Of a DNA stretch of 64,000 nt, positions 18,901 through 27,580 are shown one piece after another. Positions within the stretch are counted from its first letter, which is position 1, and each line of letters starts with the position of its first letter. The notes beneath the pieces were generated by a model that worked only from the letters and a program-made list of their open reading frames with translations, ran no database searches and was not told the DNA's origin. The DNA comes from SZUA-309 sp965233675. GTDB lineage: Bacteria > Pseudomonadota > Gammaproteobacteria > Pseudomonadales > Azotimanducaceae. The position numbers and the translations under genes were made by a program. The stretch is from assembly GCA_965233675.1 (NCBI GenBank), contig OZ247498.1, positions 372,001 to 436,000 of the forward strand, given 5' to 3'.

Positions 18901-21296
18901 GAGACCTGGTGTTTCAGCTGTCTGCCGATGGCGAAACCTTCGACACCGTCCTGCGGGGTCAGCTGACCACCATGGGCACGGATCAGTATTTTGTGCTCGA
19001 TGCACCCGTACCGGCCACACACGCACGCCTGCTTCTGACCACCAACTGGTTCGGAGAACTCGACGGTCCGCTCACGCTGGGCGAGTGGAAGGTCATTGCC
19101 GCAGATGGCTTCGACCCGGCAGGGGAAGAAGGCCGGAACATCGGCAGGCCTGAGTTCGGCGGGCACGTGGTCTGGAGCAAGCCGACCATGCGTGGGCGCC
19201 ACGCGAGTCTGTTGACCCCGGAAGATGAAAAACTCGGTGTCCAACTGCCGGACGATGTGCCGCTGGAGTGGGTCATCGGCTTTCATCACGAGCGGGCGGC
19301 GAAGATCGCGCAGATCGGCTGGCTCGATACGGTCGTTTCCGGTGAGAACATCGATGCACTGACGCTCTCCGTCAGCATGGAATCGCCGGTGGGACCATGG
19401 GCGCCCGTTGCCACCTGGTCGCGCACCGAAGCGCCTGATGGGTTCACACCAGCGGCTCCGTTCTGGGCGCGCTACCTGCGCTTCTCCGTCGCGCCAGACC
19501 CCAGCCAGCCGAACGTCAACCTGCCCGAGACGATCACGATTCGGGAGGCGCCCACCGGAGAAGATTACCGTTCGGTGCTCAGCGAGTGGGGGGTGAACAG
19601 TCGATCCGCTTTCTACGAGTCGCTGCAGCCGGTACCCGTGCGCGAGGGATTGCGCCAGCGGGGGAACGAATCTCGGGTAACGGCCGAGGTGTTGAATTCG
19701 GGCCAGCAGGCGAACGGTCAGGTCAAACTGCTCGAACAGAGTCAGTGGTATCGGCCTCAGTTACCGGCGGGTGACAACACGCTGATTCTGACGGTGACCG
19801 GTGAACCCACGGTGCGCACGGAACTTGCGTTGACATCCGCCGCGGGCGAACCGGTCGTTCTCAGGAAAAACGAGCGCGACAGCCGCCCGAACCGGCATGT
19901 CTTCGAGGCTTATGTCGCGGCGGAAACGGCGGACCTGTTTCTGGAAGTCCGCGAGCCGCCGCGCAGCGTGATGTTCATGTGGGATACCAGCCCCAGCATC
20001 GGCCGCTACCGGCCGATGATCTATAAGTCGCTGCTCGCCTACGCCGAAGACCTGGTGCCCGAGGTCGACACCGCCAACCTGCTGCCGTTTGGTGCCGGTT
20101 CGCCGCTGCTCGACGAATGGTATGGCGAACCCTACCTGATGCAGCTGATCCTGAACGACCATGCGCGCCGTGAAGGATCGAGCGCAGCAGAGTTCGCCAA
20201 CTACACGGGCACCCGGGCGCTGAAGGACCGACCAGGTACGAAAGCCATCGTCACGATCACAGATGCGGAGACCAGCGCCTACCCGAAGATGTGGGAGGGC
20301 ATGAAGGATGTGCAGCCCCGGGTGTTCAGCATGCATGTCGGGCCGGAAGCCCCGGCCCAGGACCTCATGCAGAGCTGGTCGAGTGTGAACGGCGGCCACT
20401 ATGCGCACGTGATCCATGAAAACGAAATGGAAATCGCCTTCGAACGGGCTGCGACCATGATGCGACGACCGGCCCATTACACGCTGGCGCTCCAGACCGA
20501 TCAGCGGAAAGCGCCCGGGCCCGGCTATCTGCACGTCGTCTCCGGTGACAACGCCCCTGCTCGCGGTGCGGTCGAGCTCATTCTCGATGCGTCCGGTTCC
20601 ATGCTGCAGCGGATGGAAGGCCGGCGCCGGATCGAGGTGGCAAAGGAAGTGCTGACGACGGCCATCACCGAGCAGATTCCGGCCGGAACGCCCACGGCGC
20701 TGCGCGTTTTCGGCCACCGCACGCCGAATGCCTGCGAAACCGATCAGGAAATCCCGCTTGGACCGCTGGACGTGGCGGCGGCAACCGGGAGAATTGCCGC
20801 CATACAGGCGAAAAATCTGGCCCGCACACCGATTGCAGATTCGCTGGCCGCAGTCAGGGGGGATTTGAGAGGCGTCGAAGGGGCCGCCCTCATCGTGCTC
20901 GTGACGGACGGAGAGGAAACCTGCGATGGGGATCCGGCGGCCGTCATTGAGAATCTGAGAAACTCGGGTGTCGAACTCAGTCTGAACATCGTCGGCTTTG
21001 CCATCGATGACGAGCAACTGGCCAGCGAGTTTGCGGCGTGGGCTGAAGCCGGCGGCGGCCGCTACCTGGCAGCCAATGACACAGCCACGCTGGCTGATTC
21101 TGTGGAAGATGCATTGGCGACGCCATACGTGGTATTCGATGCCAACGAAGATACTGTGGCCGAAGGTCAGCTCGACGGCGAACCCGTGGAATTGAAACCA
21201 GGCGTCTATCGGGTCGTCGTTCATACGAGTCCTGTCAGCGTAAGCACGGTGGAGATCCAATCCGACAGCACCTACAAGCTGGTGCCGTCAGAGTGA
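15903..21296 (+). CDS. Very large exported VWA-domain protein with PPC-like repeats
   Basis: A 1797-residue protein starting at GTG after a GGGAGGGG ribosome site. A hydrophobic signal segment spans about residues 15-37. EPND-type motifs begin five beta-domains at residues 43, 327, 445, 561 and 676; the last four are spaced about 116 residues apart, as in bacterial pre-peptidase C-terminal (PPC) domains. A middle part (about 800-1230) looks like discoidin/F5-8-type beta-sandwiches. Two von Willebrand A domains follow, with MIDAS-like DTSPS (Asp1361) and DASGS (Asp1562). A short beta domain closes the chain. It is probably a periplasmic or surface binding protein; the ligand is unknown. Confidence 0.85.
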   Translation: MPEDIASRNVAWQARLLRFAFSVLAGSAFALAALAEQALVDAEPNDTPQTATEFSAPMRLMGTMPSGDQDAWLWTVSDEDAGRRWSLELMGLPGLLTIVEVLQLEYTETGEVAQAGRLLRLGSRDGQRPAMSEGLIFEPGEYLLGMARSGGSSGFRPVDGLAFGAAGSELMDGAPADVVSSDRSTAYRLFITEASRLPPSGGATPNTRAEAIDIRPNRERAVLFADGEPAWYRIELSEAQASSRWDVDVQVPVGRRIEARLHGDADQPLLIVRNDEDGKATLADISLPAGAYHVEVRPLLSGTAEAGFVQTLMLTETGQRVAGSEAEPNDRWALANHSDDEACCTGQIGTRTDRDFFRFTFAEEDLETLLKLVVETATDQQLDVCLLDNEGASIQCRRAMGTVRMNDLLLAPGTFGVSVAGRTEGVEYRLGFEAAGPIEPGRESEPNDKLAYAVGTPENNRIKGAFDGRDDVDFYRFVIDDEPQLWRVMVVGENIADIEYRDSIGALNQRLEAAPDQRRVSLENLFLLPGTHHIAVSGRAAGDYTLLARKLGPPDPNGELEPNDDESRMQTLRIGQTRTGLLSNPKDTDLYRFHLAGWDNIRLAINPPADGKLAAELYHDGMRIGAARRTDGELVLTGLFPPGDYRLVLAPREVSDAEYELSLTRGDRYVCADDCEPNNNPVFAGLFPASGILRGRSGDWDDLDWYVLPASPAARAASFVVDRRNDLRVYDADLNNLNFTYDQEAGAFRGTLAAGERHFLHVGRRIPDDYEVTLLLGDADEPPAAVAVLSAELSLQLASTSVTPYEVFGQQVSGGLSIRNTGTLPLDLALEATTSDARWHMELAADAVSLSPGAIETVGVSIVAPPDVWGGMPVRISARAVAEDGRFVSQSVDLAVDPDGQASNPVHAWHIPPGLRGGINVARGAFGAGESATPMPTDLSGIRLAELFNGRAVIGQGPSFKGNRGTPQQVTVKLAGDRPVPVAGFALNPLYRDFKHRTPRDLVFQLSADGETFDTVLRGQLTTMGTDQYFVLDAPVPATHARLLLTTNWFGELDGPLTLGEWKVIAADGFDPAGEEGRNIGRPEFGGHVVWSKPTMRGRHASLLTPEDEKLGVQLPDDVPLEWVIGFHHERAAKIAQIGWLDTVVSGENIDALTLSVSMESPVGPWAPVATWSRTEAPDGFTPAAPFWARYLRFSVAPDPSQPNVNLPETITIREAPTGEDYRSVLSEWGVNSRSAFYESLQPVPVREGLRQRGNESRVTAEVLNSGQQANGQVKLLEQSQWYRPQLPAGDNTLILTVTGEPTVRTELALTSAAGEPVVLRKNERDSRPNRHVFEAYVAAETADLFLEVREPPRSVMFMWDTSPSIGRYRPMIYKSLLAYAEDLVPEVDTANLLPFGAGSPLLDEWYGEPYLMQLILNDHARREGSSAAEFANYTGTRALKDRPGTKAIVTITDAETSAYPKMWEGMKDVQPRVFSMHVGPEAPAQDLMQSWSSVNGGHYAHVIHENEMEIAFERAATMMRRPAHYTLALQTDQRKAPGPGYLHVVSGDNAPARGAVELILDASGSMLQRMEGRRRIEVAKEVLTTAITEQIPAGTPTALRVFGHRTPNACETDQEIPLGPLDVAAATGRIAAIQAKNLARTPIADSLAAVRGDLRGVEGAALIVLVTDGEETCDGDPAAVIENLRNSGVELSLNIVGFAIDDEQLASEFAAWAEAGGGRYLAANDTATLADSVEDALATPYVVFDANEDTVAEGQLDGEPVELKPGVYRVVVHTSPVSVSTVEIQSDSTYKLVPSE

Positions 21297-21570
21297 AAAG
21301 ACAGGGGAGGAGAGCGCATGATCCGTTCTGACTCATGGAGCACGTGCTGGGCATGACCCTGTCAGTACCGATGCATACGATGCCCCTGGAGCTGTTGCTG
21401 GACCGGCGGATGGTCGATCCCAGTTGATTGCTTATCCCGCGACTTCGCGCAATCCTTGCCGGTCGATCAAGCCATCGCACTGCCTGGGATCATGCTCGCC
21501 CGCAATCAGCGCCGCCCAAACCATCCGGACCCCGACCTTTCCGTGACGCGGACAGGACAGGCGTGACTCC
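21297..21570. other. Intergenic region, 274 bp
   Basis: No gene can be supported here. A strong ribosome-site-like GGGGAGGAG precedes an ATG at 21318 that opens only 12 codons (MIRSDSWSTCWA). An overlapping frame from ATG 21335 gives 30 codons without its own ribosome site. The region may be a leader, or the remnant of a lost gene between the VWA protein and the MFS gene. I see no clear terminator. Confidence 0.5.
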
Positions 21571-23181
21571 GTGAGCTCACCTTTCGCGCCCCTTCGCGTA
21601 CCCGTTTTCCGCCGCTTCTGGCTGGCCACCATTGCCTCCAACTTCGGCGGCCTGGTGCAGGCCGTTGGTGCTGCCTGGATGATGACGCTGATCAGCGATT
21701 CGGATGCGCTGGTGGCGCTGGTTCAGGCCTCCACCACCCTGCCGGTCATGGCCTTCTCGCTGTTTGCCGGGGCGGTGGCGGACAGTTTCGACCGCCGCCG
21801 GGTGATGCTGGTCTCCCAGTTCTTCATGCTGGCGGTGGCGATCGGTCTGGCCGCGTTCGCCTACCTCGACTGGTTGAATGCCTGGCTGCTGCTGACTTTC
21901 ACCTTTCTCATCGGCTGTGGCATGGCGTTCAACAATCCGGCCTGGCAGGCCTCGGTTCGGGATTTTGTGGGCAAAGATCTGCTACCCGGTGCGGTGCTGC
22001 TCAATGGCGTGGGCTTCAACGTGACGCGCAGTGTGGCACCTGCCATTGGCGGCACCATTGTCGCAGCACTCGGTGTCAGCGTTGCCTTCGTTGTCAATGC
22101 GGTGAGCTATTTCGGGCTTATCTTCGCGGTCTGGTCCTGGGAAGGGCCGGCGCCTACCGAGGAGAAACGGCGGGAGCCATTGCGCTCAGCCGTCGTCGCC
22201 GGTTTCCGCTACGTTTCACTCTCGCCGAATCTCATGCGGATCTACTTCCGAGGCTTCGTATTCGGGCTGACCGGCGTCGTCATCCTGGCGCTGCTGCCGC
22301 TGATCGCCCGGGATATGCTTGCTGGCGACTCGCTCACTTTCGGCCTTCTGCTGGGCGCATTCGGCTTCGGCGCGGTGCTTGGCGGGCTTTCCTCAGAACG
22401 CATCGCCCGTTCGCTCAGCAGCGAAGGCATGGTCCGCATGTCTTTTCTCGGCATGGCAACGGCGACCGCCGTCATCAGCGTCAGCACCTGGCTGGCCCTG
22501 AGTATGCTGGCCGTGGCGCTTGCCGGGGCAGCCTGGGTGCTGACCCTGGCCCTATTCAACACCAGCGTTCAGCTGTCCACGCCGAGATGGGTGGTGGGCC
22601 GAGCATTGTCGTTCTACCAGATGTGCACCTTCGGCGGCATGGCGTTGGGCAGCTGGGTCTGGGGCGCGCTGGTGGAAGCGCGCTCCATCGAAGAGGCGCT
22701 GCAAGTGGCGGCCGCCTGCACGCTCGTCGGTGTGGTGATCGGTTTCCGCTGGGCGGTGCCGCCACGCATGGAACGGGATCTGGAGCCCCTGGACCTCTGG
22801 CAGGAGCCGCCGGTGGGTCTGGATATACTGCCGCGCAGCGGTCCGGTTTCCGTTGCCGTGGAGTATGTGATCGACGAGCAGGATGTGCCGGCGTTCACCG
22901 AGTTGATGTACGAACGGCGCAGAATCCGGCGCCGGGATGGTGCCAGGCAGTGGACGCTGCTCAGAAATCTGGAACAGGTGAATCAGTGGGTCGAGCGGTT
23001 TGACCTGCCCACCTGGTCGGATTATGTGCGATTTCACACCCGCACGACCCAGGAAGATGGGAGAGTGGGCGAACGGATCCGGGCGCTGCACCGGGGAGAA
23101 GGCGCACCGCGGGTGCGGCGGATGCTGGTTCGGGATCCGGCAGAGTCCACCGGTCCGGTGGATGGTCCCGTGGAAATCTGA
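21571..23181 (+). CDS. MFS exporter, transmembrane secretion effector (MFS_3) type
   Basis: A 536-residue protein starting at GTG, with about 12 membrane segments in the first 400 residues. The start FAPLRVPVFRRFWLATIASNFG and the loop ADSFDRRRVMLVSQ match the EntS/MFS_3 group of drug and siderophore exporters. A soluble C-terminal extension of about 120 residues (from EYVIDEQDVPAFTELMYERRR) is typical of one subgroup and resembles a small dimeric alpha+beta domain. The inner-membrane efflux substrate is unknown. It is monocistronic by layout and convergent with the enoyl-CoA hydratase. Confidence 0.88.
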   Translation: MSSPFAPLRVPVFRRFWLATIASNFGGLVQAVGAAWMMTLISDSDALVALVQASTTLPVMAFSLFAGAVADSFDRRRVMLVSQFFMLAVAIGLAAFAYLDWLNAWLLLTFTFLIGCGMAFNNPAWQASVRDFVGKDLLPGAVLLNGVGFNVTRSVAPAIGGTIVAALGVSVAFVVNAVSYFGLIFAVWSWEGPAPTEEKRREPLRSAVVAGFRYVSLSPNLMRIYFRGFVFGLTGVVILALLPLIARDMLAGDSLTFGLLLGAFGFGAVLGGLSSERIARSLSSEGMVRMSFLGMATATAVISVSTWLALSMLAVALAGAAWVLTLALFNTSVQLSTPRWVVGRALSFYQMCTFGGMALGSWVWGALVEARSIEEALQVAAACTLVGVVIGFRWAVPPRMERDLEPLDLWQEPPVGLDILPRSGPVSVAVEYVIDEQDVPAFTELMYERRRIRRRDGARQWTLLRNLEQVNQWVERFDLPTWSDYVRFHTRTTQEDGRVGERIRALHRGEGAPRVRRMLVRDPAESTGPVDGPVEI

Positions 23182-23264
23182 GCCCGGCGTTCATCGATTC
23201 GGGATGAACGGATCCGGAATCAGGACTCAGTCGGGCGCTGTCATCCACTCACAATGCCGTTTTC

Positions 23265-24179
23265 TCAATCAACCAGTTTGCCGTCGTCGTCCCGAATTTC
23301 CGGGCCGTTTACTCTGGCCCGGCCGTCCCCGAATTTGGCATCCCGCTGCCTGAGTGTTTCCTTGAGGCCAATTTCCCGGACGGACTGCATGTAGCCGGCC
23401 GCCGCCCGGGTGTTGTGACCGCGAACGTCGTTTTCCGCGGCCAGACGCTGCAGGGTTTTCGCACCCATCAGCTCGAGACCGAGATTGATGATCCGCTTGT
23501 TGGCTGAGAGCAGGTCCGGGTCGATGAGCGCCATCCGGTCGGCCAGACCCTCCACCTCCGCTTCGAGCAGATCCGCCGGCACGGCCTTCAGGATCAGGCC
23601 GATCTGCTGCGCTTCCGCGCCGGTGACTGTGTCTCCGGTCAGCAGCAGACGCTTGGCCCATTGGGGGCCAACGTTGTACAGCCACATGTTGGTGGGCAGG
23701 GCGCCGAGGTCCCGGGCCGGCGGAAATCCGAAAGTGGCATCCTCGGCGGCAATCACCATGTCGCAGAGCATGGCGATGTCTGTGCCACCGGCCAGGCAAT
23801 ACCCGTGCACCTGGGCGATCACCGGTTTATGCATATCGAACAGGGCCATCCGGTAGCGCTGGGCCCGTTCCAGTTGCCAGGCATCGTCGTCGATGGACCG
23901 CCCGCCCCGGTAGTTGTTGCCGCCTTCCGCCTCGATGCGCGAGACCGGCACCCGGTTGCCGCCCCCAGCCAGGTCGTAGCCGGCGGAAAAAGCGCGGCCG
24001 GCCCCGCGGATGATCACGCAATGCACATCCTGATTGTTGTCTGCTTCCCAGAGTGCCTCGTTGAGTTCGGCCTGGAGCTCCAGAGACAGCGCATTCAGCT
24101 TGTCCGGCCGATTGAGGGTGATCCGGGCGCGGCCGTCGTCCACCTGGTAGAGGATGCTGGAGAACGTCGAATCACTCAT
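23265..24179 (-). CDS. Enoyl-CoA hydratase/isomerase family protein, copy 1
   Basis: A 304-residue crotonase-fold protein, longer than the usual 260. It has ALSLELQAELNEAL, the oxyanion-hole segment IRGAGRAFSAGYDL with an extra GGGNRV loop, and the second oxyanion segment QVHGYCLAGGTDIAMLCD. The catalytic glutamates of true hydratases are not obvious: the usual position reads FPPARDLGALPTN. It may be an isomerase, a dehalogenase-like enzyme or another crotonase. It follows the flavoprotein gene on the same strand with a 26 bp gap, so the two probably act on the same CoA-bound or free substrate. Confidence 0.88.
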   Translation of the reverse strand: MSDSTFSSILYQVDDGRARITLNRPDKLNALSLELQAELNEALWEADNNQDVHCVIIRGAGRAFSAGYDLAGGGNRVPVSRIEAEGGNNYRGGRSIDDDAWQLERAQRYRMALFDMHKPVIAQVHGYCLAGGTDIAMLCDMVIAAEDATFGFPPARDLGALPTNMWLYNVGPQWAKRLLLTGDTVTGAEAQQIGLILKAVPADLLEAEVEGLADRMALIDPDLLSANKRIINLGLELMGAKTLQRLAAENDVRGHNTRAAAGYMQSVREIGLKETLRQRDAKFGDGRARVNGPEIRDDDGKLVD

Positions 24180-24205
24180 GGTCTGAACCCCCTTGATTAA
24201 CAGGT

Positions 24206-25363
24206 CTATACACGGCCATTGACAGTCTGCTCGCCCAGCAGCCCGCGGCCCACGTCGCCATAGCGGCTCGATTTCGAGAAGACGACGTGATTGGTGGCGA
24301 TAGAGATATCGCGAACGGCGCGCTGGATGGGGTTGTTGAGCAACCCACCGCTGGCCCCGGTTTCTTCACTGATTGCCAGCACAGCCTCCTTGCAGGTGAA
24401 CACTGCATACGCCATTCGGGACAGCCAGTGACTGCGCTCTTCGTTGGTCGCCCGGTTCCGCCGGGCCATGACATCGGCCATCGTATCCCGCAGGGTCAGT
24501 TCTGCAGACTCGATCTTCAGCGCCGCTTCGCCGAGGATGCCGCTGACATCCGGCAGGGGAGTGCCGGCGCGCCGGACGTTTTTCTCGATCTTCTCCCGCG
24601 TCTGCCGGCTGAACGCTTCGAGCACCGAATGGGCGGCGCCAAGAATCGGCAGCGCAGCGGTGATCCCCAGGACGGCCATCAGAGGCGTGCTGTACAGTGG
24701 GCTTGGAAATCGTTCGGCGATGCCGGAACTGGCGTCGAGAAACTGCTGAAAGGGCAGCGCGTGATCCTCGGGCACGAAGACGTCGTCAATTCTGAAATCC
24801 CAGGAACCGGTGGCGCACATGCCGGTGACGTGCCAGGTATCCACTGGTTCAACGTCTGCCGCAGGCAGCAGGAAGAACGTCGGCACCGGTCCGGCTTCGT
24901 CGTCGAGGACCAGGCCGCCCGCCATCACCCAGGTGCTGTGGACGATGCCGGTCCCCCACTGCCACTGACCCTTCAGACGGTAGCCGCCATCCACCCGGGT
25001 GGCGCTGCCGCCGCCGATGTTGAGGGCAGCCGGGGCGAGGACGTGGTCGGCATCGCCGATGACCTTCGTGTAAACGGACTCCGGATAGTTGAACAGCCAG
25101 AGGTTGTGCTCGATGTAGAAAGCCGTGAGCCAGCCCATGGAGGCATCTGCCCGGGAGAGCGTCAGGGCGACGTCGAAGAAGGTATCCAGATCCTCCTCGA
25201 AACCGCCGAACTGCTTCGGCACCATGAGTGAATAGAGACCACTGGCGCGGATGGCGTCGATGACGTGATCCAGTGGCCTGCGGGCGATCTCCGCTTCCCG
25301 TGCTGTTTCCGCGAGCAGTGGCACAAGCGCTTCCGCGCGTCTGATCAGGTCATCCCGGCTCAA
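24206..25363 (-). CDS. Acyl-CoA dehydrogenase-fold flavoprotein (HsaA/DszC-like)
   Basis: A 385-residue flavoprotein of the acyl-CoA dehydrogenase superfamily. The N-terminal helices (DHVIDAIRASGLYSLMVPKQFGG), beta domain (GYRLKGQWQWGTGIVHSTWVMAGG) and the C-terminal domain resemble the type-2 group that includes flavin-dependent monooxygenases such as HsaA and DszC, rather than classical dehydrogenases. I place the start at TTG 25363 because GGAGGGG lies 5 bp upstream. If it is a monooxygenase it needs reduced flavin from a separate reductase, not seen adjacent. It is co-directional with the crotonase downstream. Confidence 0.82.
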   Translation of the reverse strand: MSRDDLIRRAEALVPLLAETAREAEIARRPLDHVIDAIRASGLYSLMVPKQFGGFEEDLDTFFDVALTLSRADASMGWLTAFYIEHNLWLFNYPESVYTKVIGDADHVLAPAALNIGGGSATRVDGGYRLKGQWQWGTGIVHSTWVMAGGLVLDDEAGPVPTFFLLPAADVEPVDTWHVTGMCATGSWDFRIDDVFVPEDHALPFQQFLDASSGIAERFPSPLYSTPLMAVLGITAALPILGAAHSVLEAFSRQTREKIEKNVRRAGTPLPDVSGILGEAALKIESAELTLRDTMADVMARRNRATNEERSHWLSRMAYAVFTCKEAVLAISEETGASGGLLNNPIQRAVRDISIATNHVVFSKSSRYGDVGRGLLGEQTVNGRV

Positions 25364-25429
25364 GCTTTCCCCTCCGACAGTGTGCTGAATTCTGCCGGGC
25401 CAGAATAACAAGAACTCGCCACCGCGTGC

Positions 25430-27571
25430 TCAGGGGACCCAGCCCAGCACGTTGCGGATGATGGACCAGCGTGGTGTTGGATCCTGTGCACCGCCGCCGC
25501 GAATCCAATGATCGAACAGATTATCTACCGTCTGATCCTTCCGCTTGAGAATCAGCCACTCCCGTACATAACTCGCCCAGCTGTCATCGCCCCTTGGCAC
25601 CGGGTATCCAGCCGGAAGCGCGATAGAGTCGGGCTTTGGTACCACAACGGCGAAATTGGGATAGATGAGCGTCCAGGCCGCGCCGCCCTCCGCAGAGTAG
25701 ATGACGCCATCAAGTTCAGGCAGCTGGCCGCGGAGGTAACTTCGTGGCGAGTCGATGGGCCGCAGCACCGCATCAGGCAGTGCCTGTGCGAGCCGGCGCT
25801 CAAACGCCTGATCCCGCTGGACAACACCCAGGGTCAGGGGCATCTGTCGAACATCGTTGCTGTTCTCGAATTTCCGGCGTTCGTGATCGGGCACCAGCAG
25901 GCCCAGGTGCAGGTCGATGGGTGAGCCACCGAACTGCCACCGGCGCAGACGGTCCGGTGTGATTGCCAGTCCGGACATGACGATGTCGATGTGGCCTTCG
26001 GCAAAGCGTTCATCGATCTGGTTTTCCTGAACCCGCACCAGCTCGAGCGCCACACCCAGGTCGATGGCCATTTCATGTGCGAGCTCGATATCGAAACCCA
26101 CGACCTCACCGCTGCTGTTGGTAAAAGCAAACGGCAATGCGTCCGGCAGATAGCCAACCCGCAAAGTGCCTCGTTCGGCAATCCTCGTCAGGCGATCGGA
26201 AGGGCCGGTTTCCGCTGAGGGCAGGGTGTCGTGATAGTGGGTGGCGGGCACCGTCCGATTCATCCAGCGCATTTCCACCAGCGCGTCGTCACCGGCGTAA
26301 TCTCCTTCGTAGGCGTTAGCCAGGTAGCCGCGGATGACCAGAAGCGCGCTGAGTATCGTTACGGCGGCGATCAGGATCGCCAGTGATAACTGGCGCCAGT
26401 CCACGGCGAACGTGCCCGACCGAACGGCCAGAACGACGGCGCCAAGCGCAAACAGATGCATGCCCCCAAGCACCACCCGGATTCTGTCTGTGTAAACCGT
26501 GGATACCATGAACAGATCGATCAGATCGGAAGGCAGCTGCATGAGGTCGAGGAGAAATGGAATGCCGATGATGGGGGCGACGAAGGCCGACAGCAGAGAA
26601 GCGCTCTGGAGGGTCAACAGTTCGCTCAGTTCGAGGCTTCGCCCCATGTACCAGGCACCGAAGGGCACGAACAGCAGGATGATATAAGTACCCAGATTCG
26701 GAAACGGATAGGCCAGCGGCATCAGTACACCGGCATCGTTGTGCAGCCGTTCGCTGGTCATGCCTCTCTTCGCGAAGAGCGCCTGCAGATTCTCAATCAG
26801 CTGGGGCATCAGCACGATGATCTTGCCGGTGGCGAAGATCATGATCAGCGTATCCCGGGGCACTGCCAGGATCTCACGGTAACTGAAAGGCGTGAGTGCG
26901 GCGACCAGCATGGGCAGGACCAGAAGCGTCAGGATCAGAACGAGCACGGTGTAGACGATCAGGTACGCCTGCAACCGACTCAGCTCCTCGAGAGAGATGG
27001 TGCCGGCTGTGCCCGCGGCGATGGCGAATACGCCGATTGGTGTGATCCTGATGATCAGTTTGTTGACCTGGTTCAGTGCTTCTGCGAGGGCATCGAGGCC
27101 CTGCAGCAGCCCCTCTGTCTGGCGGATTCCGCTCAATCCGATGCCCACCAGGATGCTGAACAGCACAGCGGCCGGCACAACGTTCCCGGCCAGTGCCGCA
27201 AACGGATTCGACGGGATGTACAGGGCGACCAGGTCGATGGGCAATCGATCCGTGATCAGGGCGTCGTTGAAGAATGCTGCAGTGTCCCTGGCGGGAAATG
27301 CCAGCGGCACCAGAAACAGAACGATGATTCCGACCAGCAGCAGTGCTCCGAGCACGGCCGATGCGGCCAGAATCAGACTCCGGCTTTCCGCCCAGGTGAT
27401 GCGCCCCAGATTGGCGATCAATGAGATGACGATGTAGGGCAGCACGGTCATCTGCAGCAGACCGATGTAAATCTCGCCGACCACGTTAGCAGGGGCTGCC
27501 AGGTCGCCGAGGAAGATTCCGAGTATCGCACCCAGCAGCAGCCCGACGACGATCTGAGTGGTGAATGACAT
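25430..27571 (-). CDS. Dicarboxylate/amino-acid symporter fused to a solute-binding domain
   Basis: A 713-residue fusion. Residues 1 to about 420 form a sodium/proton:dicarboxylate symporter (DAACS/SDF family) with multiple membrane segments and LRNLGRI-like loops. After a linker, residues from about 465 to 690 match a family 3 periplasmic amino-acid-binding domain (RGTLRVGYLPDALPFAF, GEVVGFDIELAHEMA, DIVMSGLAITPDR). The binding domain would hang in the periplasm and hand ligand to the symporter. The gene is 9 bp downstream of acdS on the same strand, suggesting uptake of an amino acid related to ACC, a D-amino acid or a dicarboxylate. The exact ligand is unproven. Confidence 0.88.
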   Translation of the reverse strand: MSFTTQIVVGLLLGAILGIFLGDLAAPANVVGEIYIGLLQMTVLPYIVISLIANLGRITWAESRSLILAASAVLGALLLVGIIVLFLVPLAFPARDTAAFFNDALITDRLPIDLVALYIPSNPFAALAGNVVPAAVLFSILVGIGLSGIRQTEGLLQGLDALAEALNQVNKLIIRITPIGVFAIAAGTAGTISLEELSRLQAYLIVYTVLVLILTLLVLPMLVAALTPFSYREILAVPRDTLIMIFATGKIIVLMPQLIENLQALFAKRGMTSERLHNDAGVLMPLAYPFPNLGTYIILLFVPFGAWYMGRSLELSELLTLQSASLLSAFVAPIIGIPFLLDLMQLPSDLIDLFMVSTVYTDRIRVVLGGMHLFALGAVVLAVRSGTFAVDWRQLSLAILIAAVTILSALLVIRGYLANAYEGDYAGDDALVEMRWMNRTVPATHYHDTLPSAETGPSDRLTRIAERGTLRVGYLPDALPFAFTNSSGEVVGFDIELAHEMAIDLGVALELVRVQENQIDERFAEGHIDIVMSGLAITPDRLRRWQFGGSPIDLHLGLLVPDHERRKFENSNDVRQMPLTLGVVQRDQAFERRLAQALPDAVLRPIDSPRSYLRGQLPELDGVIYSAEGGAAWTLIYPNFAVVVPKPDSIALPAGYPVPRGDDSWASYVREWLILKRKDQTVDNLFDHWIRGGGAQDPTPRWSIIRNVLGWVP

Positions 27572-27580
27572 AGGCGGGTG

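Noticed and set aside
19761..21260. A 499-residue minus-strand frame across the VWA domains
   Set aside because: It overlaps two MIDAS-bearing VWA domains on the plus strand and shows no domain of its own.
21335..21427. A 30-codon frame after the VWA gene
   Set aside because: No ribosome site and no similarity that I recognise.
24287..25231. A 314-residue plus-strand frame opposite the flavoprotein gene
   Set aside because: Typical shadow frame; the minus strand has clear acyl-CoA dehydrogenase-fold motifs.
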